A DNA stretch of 64,000 nucleotides from positions 4,737,501-4,801,500 of the forward strand of contig NZ_RBXO01000001.1 of assembly GCF_003634935.1 (NCBI RefSeq), given 5' to 3'. Positions 8,287 through 16,198 of this stretch are shown here, one piece after another. The DNA comes from Saccharothrix australiensis. GTDB lineage: Bacteria; Actinomycetota; Actinomycetes; Mycobacteriales; Pseudonocardiaceae. The notes beneath the pieces were generated by a model that did not search any database, had not been told where the DNA came from, and was given only the letters and a program-made list of their open reading frames with translations. Each line of letters begins with the position of its first letter. Positions within the stretch are counted from its first letter, which is position 1. The position numbers and the translations under genes are program-made.

Positions 8287-9501
8287 GTGCGCGACAGGGT
8301 TTTCATCAGCCACAGCTCCCGGAACCGCACCTACGACGGCAGGACGCCGACGCGTGCCGCGCGGCTGCGGGACCTCATCTACGACGAGCTGGGGCACAAG
8401 AACTACTCGGTGTTCCTGGACCTGCGGGACATCGGGCCGGGCCTGGAGTGGCGCTCGGAGATCCTCACCGCCCTGGACCGGTGCCACGCGTTCGTCGTGC
8501 TGCTGGACGAGTTCGCGCTGGCGTCGGACCGGGTGCGCCAGGAGACCACGATCGCGCTGAACAACCGGGCCGTGCGCGGCACGCCGTTCGTGGTGCCGGT
8601 GCTCGTCGACGGCGTCGGCACCGAGCGCGTGCGGCGGATGGGGTTCACCGACGTCGACCTGCTCCAGGCGGTCCGGCTGGACGCCGACGCCGACGCGGAC
8701 GACGTGGCGCGCGTCGCCGACAAGGTGACCTCGGTGTTCGCCGAGCTGCCGTCCCGGCTCGACCCGGCCGACGCCGAGTGGGCCGGGTTCCTGAGCCTCC
8801 AGCTGCGGTCCCTGGACGACGAGCTGCGCTACCGGGGCGCGGCGGCGCTGGGCATCGAGGAGCGGCTGTGCACGGCGACTCGGGCCGTGTCCGGCGACCT
8901 GCTGCTCGCCGTGCAGCTGCTCAACCACGGCGGGCAGCCGGGCGTGGTGCGCGCGGTGGGCGTGCTGCGGTGGGGCATGAGACCCGAGCACCTGGCGCGC
9001 GTGGTCCGGCTGCTGCACCCGAGCTGGGTGGACCGCGCCTCCGCCCGGAAGCTGCGCCCGCCCGACGGGCCCATCCCGCTGCGCTCCGCGCTGAACGCCT
9101 CGAACGCGTGGGTCGGCCGGCACTACCTCGACGTCGCGTTCTGCTTCGGCGACGCGCACATCAAGGTGCAGGAGATCGGCTTCGTCACCGGCGAGGACGC
9201 GGACCGCAGCGTGTTCGCCGAGCTGCGCGGGCAGGTCGCCGACGCCACCAGGGGCACCGACCGCCGGTGCTACCTGGTGGTGGTCGCGCAGGGCGTGCGG
9301 CCGGGACGGCTGCTCGACGCGCTGGACGACCTGGCGGAGGAGTTCCCCGACGTGGCCGCGATCCTGCTGCTGGGTCCGCGCGGTCGGGTGTCCGGGCGGG
9401 GCGTCCTCCAGCTGGACGCCCTCGCCGCCGGCGCGGAGGAGCTGGCGCAGCGGTTCGTGGACGACCTGGACCACGTCGCCGGCGTCGCGGAACCGGCCTG
9501 A
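8287..9501 (+). CDS. TIR-domain protein, candidate NADase effector
   Basis: 404 residues. A TIR domain occupies about 1-140: strand A VFISHSS, then VFLDLRDIGPGLEWRSEI, then AFVVLLDEFALASDRVRQE. Glu58 in WRSEI is at the position of the catalytic glutamate of NAD-cleaving TIR enzymes. The remaining ~250 residues form a separate globular C-terminal region that I do not recognise (HYLDVAFCFGDAHIKVQE, CYLVVVAQGVRPGRLLDAL), probably a sensing or adaptor domain. The GTG start at 8287 directly precedes the conserved first strand. The gene follows the SLATT-like gene by 3 bases and precedes the MoxR ATPase by 11. TIR proteins in such clusters usually act by NAD depletion or by making NAD-derived signals; which applies is unknown. 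Confidence 0.9.
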   Translation: MRDRVFISHSSRNRTYDGRTPTRAARLRDLIYDELGHKNYSVFLDLRDIGPGLEWRSEILTALDRCHAFVVLLDEFALASDRVRQETTIALNNRAVRGTPFVVPVLVDGVGTERVRRMGFTDVDLLQAVRLDADADADDVARVADKVTSVFAELPSRLDPADAEWAGFLSLQLRSLDDELRYRGAAALGIEERLCTATRAVSGDLLLAVQLLNHGGQPGVVRAVGVLRWGMRPEHLARVVRLLHPSWVDRASARKLRPPDGPIPLRSALNASNAWVGRHYLDVAFCFGDAHIKVQEIGFVTGEDADRSVFAELRGQVADATRGTDRRCYLVVVAQGVRPGRLLDALDDLAEEFPDVAAILLLGPRGRVSGRGVLQLDALAAGAEELAQRFVDDLDHVAGVAEPA

Positions 9502-9512
9502 GAGGCGGAGGC

Positions 9513-10481
9513 ATGACCGTATCGTCCACTGTGGACACACCGGACCGCGACGGCGCGGTGTACCTGATGACCGACGAGCTGGAGCACGCCGTGCGGATCG
9601 CGCTGGCGACCGGTCGCCCGCTGCTGCTGCGCGGCGACCCCGGCTCGGGCAAGTCCTCGCTCGCGCCGTTCCTCGCGCGCCAGGAGGGCTGGCGCTTCTA
9701 CAAGCACGTCGTCACCGCGCGCACCCAGGCGCAGGACCTGCTGTGGACGTTCGACAGCGTGCGCAGGCTCGGCGACGCCCAGCGGCCCGAGGGCCAGCGC
9801 GGGAAGTGGCACGAGCACCGCTACATCGATCCGGGACCGCTGTGGTGGGCGTTCGCGCCGCGCTCGGCGGCCCTGCGCGGTTCGCGGCCCGAGCACGGGA
9901 TGCCCGAGCGGCACCGCGCCGTGGACAAGGGCAACCCCTCGCCCCGGTACCCCGATCACGCCGTGCTGCTGATCGACGAGATCGACAAGGCCGACCCGGA
10001 CCTGCCCAACGGCCTGCTGGTGCCGCTGGGCAGCGGCGAGTTCCACGTCACGGAGATCGACCGCACCATCGTCAAGGAGCCGCCCGCCACCGACGTCGAG
10101 CTGCCCGGCACGGCGTTCACCGCGCCCGGCCTGGCCCGGCACCTGGTGGTCGTCACCACCAACGAGGAGCGCGAGCTGCCCCGCGCGTTCCTGCGCCGCT
10201 GCGTGGTGGCGTGGCTGCCCGAGCCGGACCCCCGGCGGCTGGTGGACATCGCCAGGGCGCACCACGGCGCGGGCCGCGCCGACGAGGAGCTGGCGGGCGA
10301 CCTGGCGCGGGCGCTGGACGCGGCGCGCGGCAAGGCCAGGGACTCCGGGCAGCGGCAGCCGAGCACCGCGGAGTTCCTCGACGCGTACCGGGCGTGCGTG
10401 CGGCTGGGCATCCGCCGCGACACCCCGACGTGGGAGGAACTGCTGCGGCTGACCCTGCTCAAGCCCGACCATGTCCGGTGA
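9513..10481 (+). CDS. MoxR-type AAA+ ATPase
   Basis: A 322-residue AAA+ ATPase. Walker A is LLLRGDPGSGKSSLAPFLA (about residues 34-52), Walker B is AVLLIDEIDKADPDL (about 150), sensor 1 is LVVVTTNEERELP (about 212), and AFLRRC carries candidate arginine-finger residues. MoxR ATPases act as remodelling chaperones, usually with a von Willebrand A partner. That partner is encoded immediately downstream, overlapping by 11 bases. ATG 9513 has a purine-rich ribosome site (GAGGCGGAG) four bases upstream. In this cassette the ATPase would be the ATP-dependent switch for the vWA protein and perhaps for the STAND-like protein; this is inferred from the known MoxR-vWA partnership and the gene order. Confidence 0.92.
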   Translation: MTVSSTVDTPDRDGAVYLMTDELEHAVRIALATGRPLLLRGDPGSGKSSLAPFLARQEGWRFYKHVVTARTQAQDLLWTFDSVRRLGDAQRPEGQRGKWHEHRYIDPGPLWWAFAPRSAALRGSRPEHGMPERHRAVDKGNPSPRYPDHAVLLIDEIDKADPDLPNGLLVPLGSGEFHVTEIDRTIVKEPPATDVELPGTAFTAPGLARHLVVVTTNEERELPRAFLRRCVVAWLPEPDPRRLVDIARAHHGAGRADEELAGDLARALDAARGKARDSGQRQPSTAEFLDAYRACVRLGIRRDTPTWEELLRLTLLKPDHVR

Positions 10482-11481
10482 CGAGTCGCCCGGACCGGGC
10501 GAGATCTGGCTGGGCGACCTGGCGCGCGCGGCGCACGTCCTCGGCATCGCCGACGCGGACCGGCTGCGCGCGGCGGCCGGGCTGCTCGGGCTCGACGCCG
10601 CGCCCGCGCGGTCGGTGGCACCGGTGGTCGCGGCGGACGCCCCGGCGGGCGCGCCCGTGCTCGGCTTCGCGGGCGTCCGGCCCACCGCCGGACCGGACCC
10701 GGGGCCGGACACCGGGTCGGACGGACCCCCGGCGCGGGCGCCCGCCCCGCCGGGCCGCTTCCCCGCCCTCCCCGAGGTGGTGCGGATCGCCGAGCAGCCC
10801 GCGCCGCGGTCGGCCGACGCCTGGCACGGGGTGGAGCGCGTCCCCGAGGCGGGCGAGCACCACCTGACCGCCCGCCCGCGGCACGTCAGCCTGCTGCCGC
10901 CCCGGTCGCAGCGGGCGATCCTGCAAACCGTGCTGTCCCGGCCGTTCCCCGACGGCAAGGTCGACCTGCCCGCGCTGGTGGACCGGATCGCGCGCGGCCT
11001 GCCCGTGCGGGAGCTGCCCAGGCAGAGCGTGCCGACGTCGCGGTTCGGGGTGCAGGTGCTGGTGGACCTGGGCCGCGCGATGGCGCCGTTCGCCGCGGAC
11101 CAGCGGGCGCTGGTGGAGCAGGTCCGGGCGGTGGTCGGCAAGCACGCCACGGAGGTGCGGCACTTCGCGGACAGCCCGCTGCGCGGCGTGTGGGGCGACG
11201 ACGACGTGGCCGGCCCGTACCACCCGCCCGCGCCGGGCTGCCGCGTGCTGCTGCTGTCCGACCTGGGCCTGGGCGGGCCGCGCGTCGACCGCGACCGGTC
11301 GCGGCACGCCGAGTGGTCGCGGTTCACCACGATCCTGCGGTGGCACGGCTGCTCGCCGATCGGGCTGGTGCCGTTCCCGCCGGCGCGGTGGCCGGGGTGG
11401 CTGCGCGGCCTGCTGCCGCTGGTGTGCTGGGACCGCACGACGACGGTCAGCCGGGCGAGGGCGGGGTCGTCGTGGGGCTGA
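10471..11481 (+). CDS. vWA-like partner of the MoxR ATPase
   Basis: 336 residues. The N-terminal ~130 residues include a short helical segment and a Pro/Ala/Gly-rich linker. The C-terminal half has a von Willebrand A fold pattern: VQVLVDLGRAMAPF (near 193) at the MIDAS strand, a central helix, then CRVLLLSDLGLGG and a final strand IGLVPFPPARWP. The first MIDAS motif is D-x-G-x-x-M rather than D-x-S-x-S, so metal binding may be weakened. It overlaps the MoxR gene, as expected for a coupled pair, and is followed by a 181 bp gap with a short tandem repeat before the STAND-like gene. Direct partnership with the upstream ATPase is likely. Confidence 0.82.
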   Translation: MSGDESPGPGEIWLGDLARAAHVLGIADADRLRAAAGLLGLDAAPARSVAPVVAADAPAGAPVLGFAGVRPTAGPDPGPDTGSDGPPARAPAPPGRFPALPEVVRIAEQPAPRSADAWHGVERVPEAGEHHLTARPRHVSLLPPRSQRAILQTVLSRPFPDGKVDLPALVDRIARGLPVRELPRQSVPTSRFGVQVLVDLGRAMAPFAADQRALVEQVRAVVGKHATEVRHFADSPLRGVWGDDDVAGPYHPPAPGCRVLLLSDLGLGGPRVDRDRSRHAEWSRFTTILRWHGCSPIGLVPFPPARWPGWLRGLLPLVCWDRTTTVSRARAGSSWG

Positions 11482-11550
11482 ACACGACACCGCGCGCCCG
11501 CCGCGACCACGCGACCGGCGGGATCACCGCGAGGCCAGCCCCACCGCGTA

Positions 11551-11595
11551 CCACCGCACCACGCGCCACCGCAGCACGCGCCACCGCAGCACGCG
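11551..11595 (+). repeat. 15-bp tandem repeat, three units
   Basis: Three consecutive 15-base units beginning CCACCGCA, at 11551-11565, 11566-11580 and 11581-11595. The last two are identical and the first differs at one base. A degenerate further copy follows. They lie in the 181 bp gap between the vWA gene and the STAND-like gene, the only sizeable gap in the cassette. The array could be expanded low-complexity DNA or affect expression of the last gene. Confidence 0.85.
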
Positions 11596-11662
11596 CCATC
11601 GCACCGCCGCCGGCCCGCCGACGTGCCGGGGCAGTGGCGCGCCGGGTGGAGGTGGGACCGCC

Positions 11663-14368
11663 GTGGGCGTGATCGCGACCCGCCTGGCGCGGACCCTGGC
11701 CGAGCACGACTTCCCCGACCTGCCCGGCCACCTCCGGCTGGCCGTCATGCTCAGCTGCGCCACCCGCGTCGAGCCCGAGCTGATCCGCGCGATGCGGCTG
11801 GCCACGCTGCCCCTGGTGGACGTGTCGGCCGAGTCCGACCTGTGGTTCGGCGACTGGGTCGGCAGCCGCTCGGCCGCCGGCGTCGCGCTGCGCCCCGACC
11901 TGCTGCCCGCGCTGCGCGGCGCGTTGCGGTCCCGCCTGGCCGCGCCCGCGTCCGACCCGGTGCACCGGGTGTGGGACGTGCTGGCGGAGGCGCACGACCA
12001 CTGCCTGTCGCCCGCCCTGCGGCTGGAGGAGCGCGTCGTGCGGTGCGTGCTCACCGACCAGGACCCCGAGCCCGAGCTGCGCGCGGCGCTGTACTCGCTG
12101 GCCGTGGAGGGGCGCACGGGCCTGGCCGACTGGGTGTACGGCGCGTGGCAGCGGCTGCCGGAGGCCGCGCGCGACAAGGTGTCGGGGTGGCTGCTGCACG
12201 CGGTCGCGAACCGGGAGCTCGCCGAGGACGCGCTGCCGCCGTCCGACCCGCCCGCCGGCATCCGCGCCGAGCACGTCCGACCGGTCGCCGACGCGCTGGG
12301 CAGGCGGCGGCTGTGGCTGTCGTGGCAGGGCGAGTCGGTCGACATCGGCGGCGCGCGGACGGCGGACGGCACGTGCCTGGACGTGCCCGACACCGAGCCC
12401 GCGCTGATCGACCTGCTGGACCGGCGGGGCCGCTACCTGCGCACCGTCCGCGTCCCGGCCGGGCAGGTGGTGTCGGTGCGACCGCCCGCGGGCGGTTTCC
12501 GGGGTCGGTCGGGCGACGGGCTGGTGCTGGCCATGCGGCGCGGCGACCTGGTCGACCGCGCACCGCACCGGCACAGCCCGCTGCCCAGCAGGCTGCTGGC
12601 CGACGCCGAGCGGTTCCCGCCCGCCGGGCGCGACGGCGCGCAGGCGCAGCTCGCGGCGTGGTTCATGGGCGACGAGGAGGTGGCCGTCCGCCTGCTGCAC
12701 GGCCCGCCGGGCACCGGCAAGGGGCAGCTCGCGCACGTGCTGACGACCATCGCGGGCAACCACGCGTGGGAGGTGCGGCGACCCGCGCGGCCCTCCTCGG
12801 TGCCGTTCGATGCGCCCGCGCGCCTGCTGGTCGTGGTGGACGCCCCGGCCTGGCCGCCGGGCAGGCTCGCGCGGCTGGTGGCGCGGCTCCGCCCGCCGGC
12901 GCGCGTGCTGGTGCTGGCGCGCGAGAACCACGCCTGGTGGGAGGCCGCCTGCCACTTCCTGTCCACCGAGGTCGAGGGCGTCGTGCTGACCGAGCAGCTG
13001 CTACCCCCGATCAGCGATCCGCTGGCGGCGTACGCGGCGGCGGTGCGGGAGTTCGCGGCCCGCGTGGACCCGCGGTCGGTGCCCGCGCCGGTGCGGGAGG
13101 CCCGGTCGCTGGACGTGGTGCACATGGCGGCGGTGGCCGCCGCGCTGGGCGGCGTGGACGCCCGCGGCGAACTCGCCGACCACCTGCTGGACCGGGAGGT
13201 CGCGGCGTGGCGCGCGGGCGTCGAGGACGAGGCCGCGTTGGCGATGGTGCTCCTGATCGCCACGCTCGCCCACCCGCTGCCCCGGCATTCCGCCTTGTCG
13301 GCGCTGGTGCGACTGGAGGTCGCGCCGGACGCGGCGCGGGCGGAGGAGCTGCTGGCCCGCTACGAGGACCGGTACCCGCCCGCCGAGCACGGGGTGGTCG
13401 AGCCGTTGCGGCCGTTGTGCCTGGCCGACGCGCTGGTGGAGCGGGCGCTGGCCGGGCGGGCGGTGCTCGGGCTGTCCGAGGGCGTGGCGTGGGCGCTGTT
13501 CCGGCGACTGCTGGCGGGGGACGGCGACGTGGCGGCGTGCGCGTTGCGGACGGCCGTGATGACGTGGCCGGACGGCGACCTGCTCGACCTGCTGGCCGCC
13601 GAGCACCCGGAGCTGCTGGTGCGGACGTCCGGGGCGGTGCTGGCGGAGTTCGCCCGGCACGCGCGGATCGGGGCGTTGCAGGCGCTGTGGCAGCGGGTGC
13701 TGACGTTGGACCGCGACGAGGACAGCGCGCTGGGCGTGGCGCTGGTGCTGGAGCGGCTGGTGGACGTGCTGCCGCCGGCGGACGACGGGCAGTCGGCGCT
13801 GGCCGAGCGGTACGCGGCGGCCGGGCTCGTGCGGCGGGCGGTGCGGGCGATGGAGCGCACGGCGGAGACGCTGCGGACGCGGGCGGCGGGCGACCCGGTG
13901 GCGTGGCGCCAGGGGCTGGCCGACGCGCTGTCCCTGCACAGCAGGCTGCTCCTGGCGGCGGGCCGGCACGACCAGGCCATCACCGTCGCCAAGGAGGCGA
14001 TCGCGGTGTCCGACGAGCTGGGGCGGCACGCGCTGACCGGTCACCAGCAGGTGCTGGCGTCGGCGCTGCTGGAGCACGGGGCGCGGCTGTCGCGGCGGGG
14101 AGGCGACCGGGAGGCGGTCGACGCGACGGCGGAGGCGATCCACATCTACCGGGTGCTCAACGGCCTCGACCCGCACCGCTACGACGCGCAGCTGGCGGCG
14201 GCGCTGCGCCGGCACGCGGACCTGCTCGTGACGGGCGGCGACACGTCCGGCGCGGCACGGGCGCTGCGCGAGGCGCTGTCCCTACTGCGCCCTTTGGCCG
14301 AACGCCTGCCCGCCGTGTACCGGGCGCACGAAGAGGCGACCCTGGCCGGTTTGCGGGCACTGGACTGA
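11663..14368 (+). CDS. STAND-like P-loop NTPase with C-terminal TPR-type repeats
   Basis: A 901-residue multidomain protein. The helical N-terminal ~340 residues are unrecognised. A P-loop NTPase core follows: RLLHGPPGTGKGQLAHVL near residue 346, and a Walker-B-like strand LLVVVDAPAWPP near 390. The C-terminal ~500 residues are helical, with TPR-like repeats (QAITVAKEAIAVSDELGRHA, EAVDATAEAIHIYRVLNG, AARALREALSLLRPLAERLP). The arrangement matches signal-sensing STAND-type switches that oligomerise when the repeat region detects a trigger. GTG 11663 is preceded by GGAGGTGGGA at suitable spacing. It is the last gene of the cassette; the CRISPR leader and array begin within 175 bases. Its likely partners are the MoxR and vWA proteins. 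Function is inference. Confidence 0.82.
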   Translation: MGVIATRLARTLAEHDFPDLPGHLRLAVMLSCATRVEPELIRAMRLATLPLVDVSAESDLWFGDWVGSRSAAGVALRPDLLPALRGALRSRLAAPASDPVHRVWDVLAEAHDHCLSPALRLEERVVRCVLTDQDPEPELRAALYSLAVEGRTGLADWVYGAWQRLPEAARDKVSGWLLHAVANRELAEDALPPSDPPAGIRAEHVRPVADALGRRRLWLSWQGESVDIGGARTADGTCLDVPDTEPALIDLLDRRGRYLRTVRVPAGQVVSVRPPAGGFRGRSGDGLVLAMRRGDLVDRAPHRHSPLPSRLLADAERFPPAGRDGAQAQLAAWFMGDEEVAVRLLHGPPGTGKGQLAHVLTTIAGNHAWEVRRPARPSSVPFDAPARLLVVVDAPAWPPGRLARLVARLRPPARVLVLARENHAWWEAACHFLSTEVEGVVLTEQLLPPISDPLAAYAAAVREFAARVDPRSVPAPVREARSLDVVHMAAVAAALGGVDARGELADHLLDREVAAWRAGVEDEAALAMVLLIATLAHPLPRHSALSALVRLEVAPDAARAEELLARYEDRYPPAEHGVVEPLRPLCLADALVERALAGRAVLGLSEGVAWALFRRLLAGDGDVAACALRTAVMTWPDGDLLDLLAAEHPELLVRTSGAVLAEFARHARIGALQALWQRVLTLDRDEDSALGVALVLERLVDVLPPADDGQSALAERYAAAGLVRRAVRAMERTAETLRTRAAGDPVAWRQGLADALSLHSRLLLAAGRHDQAITVAKEAIAVSDELGRHALTGHQQVLASALLEHGARLSRRGGDREAVDATAEAIHIYRVLNGLDPHRYDAQLAAALRRHADLLVTGGDTSGAARALREALSLLRPLAERLPAVYRAHEEATLAGLRALD

Positions 14369-14542
14369 CACGGGAGTGCCTCGCACGGTCCAGCTTCCCA
14401 AAGGCTCACCGGAACCCCCACAACAGCTCGCCGATTCCTACCGCGCGACGCGCGGACCACCATGAGGCACCAACCATTACGACACCGCGATGAACCGAAT
14501 CAAAATCGACCTACACCGCTGTAAACTTCCAGGTCAACAAGT
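14369..14542 (+). promoter_or_regulatory. probable CRISPR leader
   Basis: A 174-base gene-free stretch between the STAND-like stop and the first repeat. Its last ~60 bases are clearly more A/T-rich than the surroundings (for example AATCAAAATCGACC and GTAAACTTCC). In type I-E arrays the leader lies 5' of repeats read in the GTxTTCCCCGC orientation, which is the orientation here. The crRNA promoter and the spacer-acquisition end are therefore predicted here. Confidence 0.6.
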
Positions 14543-15059
14543 GTCTTCCCCGCGCGAGCGGGGATGGTCCCTTGCCGTTGGACACGATCTGGCCCTGGGC
14601 GCGCGTCTTCCCCGCGCGAGCGGGGATGGTCCCCGGCCGAGGTCGGCCATCTCCATGATCTCGCCGTCTTCCCCGCGCGAGCGGGGATGGTCCCGACGAC
14701 CACCCGCCGACGCGTCCGTGCGGCGGGTCTTCCCCGCGCGAGCGGGGATGGTCCCCGGCCGAGGTCGGCCATCTCCATGATCTCGCCGTCTTCCCCGCGC
14801 GAGCGGGGATGGTCCGTGCTGGCCCCGGATGCCGCCCAGCGCGGCCAGGTCTTCCCCGCGCGAGCGGGGATGGTCCGCATTCTCGGTAAATGCGGCGGCG
14901 GTCTCCTCAGTCTTCCCCGCGCGAGCGGGGATGGTCCCAAACAACCCACCTCCGGTGGACGGCGCGCAGGGTCTTCCCCGCGCGAGCGGGGATGGTCCGG
15001 CCGGGGCCACCGATCGTGGAGACCGACCGACGTCTTCCCCGCGCGAGCGGGGATGGTCC
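14543..15059 (+). CRISPR. type I-E-like CRISPR array, 9 repeats and 8 spacers
   Basis: Nine identical 28-base repeats start at 14543, 14605, 14666, 14727, 14788, 14849, 14910, 14971 and 15032. Each begins GTCTTCCCCGCGCGAGCGGG and ends GATGGTCC, with a CCCCGC/GCGGGG stem typical of type I-E. Spacers are 33 bases except the first, which is 34. Spacers 2 (14633-14665) and 4 (14755-14787) are identical, so seven sequences are unique. Homology to the E. coli repeat orientation predicts transcription on the + strand. No cas gene is present in the window, so the array depends on cas genes elsewhere or is inactive. No repeat is degenerate, which argues for recent maintenance. Confidence 0.98.
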
Positions 15060-15157
15060 GTCCCGCCCGCCGACCGACGGGTGGCGGCTGTGTGCTGGGC
15101 GGTGTTCGGACACGGCGGCGCCGTGAGTGTCCACGGGAGCAGGGCGGGTGGTTCGCC

Positions 15158-15680
15158 TCAGTGTGGTCGTGCTCGCGACGTGCCGCGTGCGGCTGAGTAG
15201 AGGGCGGTCAGTTGCCCGGTTTGTCGTGGGTCGGGGTTCAGTCCGGCCAGGATCGTGTTGAATGTCTTGCGGTCCGGAATCGCTCTTCCCCGTGTTGATG
15301 AGTATCCAGTACCGGTGGGAGAAGCCGCAGAGCGCGGCGATCTGTTCCGGTGAGCGGGTGCCCTGCACCTGCATCAGGCACGTGCGGAACGCCTGCGCGG
15401 CATCCGATCCGTCCGGGCCACTGGTCGTGCCTGGCGGGTTGCGCGCGTCACCGCGCGCGACCGTCACCACGGTGAACAGGTTCTCGAACTCCAGCGGTGC
15501 CAGCGCGGTCAGCGCGCCGCCGATGAAACCGGGGCCTGGGCACAGTTCACCGGCGAGCACGCGCGACACCGTGGACCTGTTGACCTCCATCGCCTCCGCC
15601 ACCGCGTTGTCCGAGGTGTACCCGGCCAGCAGCATGGCCTTCGTGAACGCGTCGACCCTCAACTCGACCGTCCTGGCCAC
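15158..15680 (-). pseudogene. HTH regulator with a frameshift near 15272
   Basis: Starts at GTG 15680, sharing one base with the upstream stop. Residues 1-80 form a helix-turn-helix domain (GYTSDNAVAEAMEVNRSTVS, VLAGELCPGPGFIGGAL). A second HTH-like segment, RSPEQIAALCGFSHRYWI, then loses its frame. The undisturbed register continues nonsensically through 14907 into the CRISPR array. A one-base shift at about 15270-15274 restores a plausible end (RKTFNTILAGLNPDPRQTGQ, LTALYSAARG) with high GC third positions, stopping at 15158, before the array. I therefore read it as a frameshifted gene; a sequencing indel is the alternative. The N-terminal DNA-binding part could still be made. Confidence 0.65.
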
Positions 15681-16108
15681 TACCTACTCCTTCCCCGCGC
15701 GGCGTCCGCCGCCGGCCGGATCGATGCGGGCACCGTCGCCCCGGTCGGTGTCGCGAGCAACTCGTCCAGGTGGGCGGCGAGACGCGGGTCGGCGGTGGAC
15801 GCGTAGGGCAGGGATCGCCGGAGTTGTCGGCGCGCCACGGAGGTATAGCCGCACGACCACAGCACCTGGGAGCGGTAGGTCGCCGACAACGACAGCAATG
15901 CCGACTCCTGCGCTGCCCGATCGTGGAGTCTGCGCCGGATCGCCAGTTCCCGTATTCGGCACCAGGCGGCATCCGCTTCGTCCGGCACGACGGGCCACAG
16001 CTTGGTCGACAAGTCCGCGGCGGCATCGGGCTCCTGCTCCGCCAACACCTGACCGAGCACGGTCGGGATGTGCTGTCTGTTCGTCCGCTGTCCAACTGCA
16101 CGTGACAC
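15680..16108 (-). CDS. hypothetical protein upstream of the HTH gene
   Basis: 142 residues, soluble and mainly helical, no recognised domain (AADLSTKLWPVVPDEADAAW, SLSATYRSQVLWSCGYTSVA). GTG at 16108 has a purine-rich GAGG close upstream. Its TAG stop shares a base with the GTG of the HTH gene, so the two form a coupled pair. Such pairing suggests a regulator partner, but nothing in the sequence fixes a function. A 90-base gap separates it from the RibD-like gene on the same strand. Confidence 0.6.
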   Translation of the reverse strand: MSRAVGQRTNRQHIPTVLGQVLAEQEPDAAADLSTKLWPVVPDEADAAWCRIRELAIRRRLHDRAAQESALLSLSATYRSQVLWSCGYTSVARRQLRRSLPYASTADPRLAAHLDELLATPTGATVPASIRPAADAARGRSR

Positions 16109-16198
16109 TGCCTCATCAGACCGGGAACAGGCCGGGTGTCGGAATGAGGCAAACCGGCGACCACGCGATTTGCGGACGCTTCGGTGCCGGCATCGCAG

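Noticed and set aside
14490-15196. Open frames on both strands through the CRISPR array
   Set aside because: They translate the repeat as recurring peptides such as PRASGDGP or PSPLARGR at the array period; this is array sequence, not genes.
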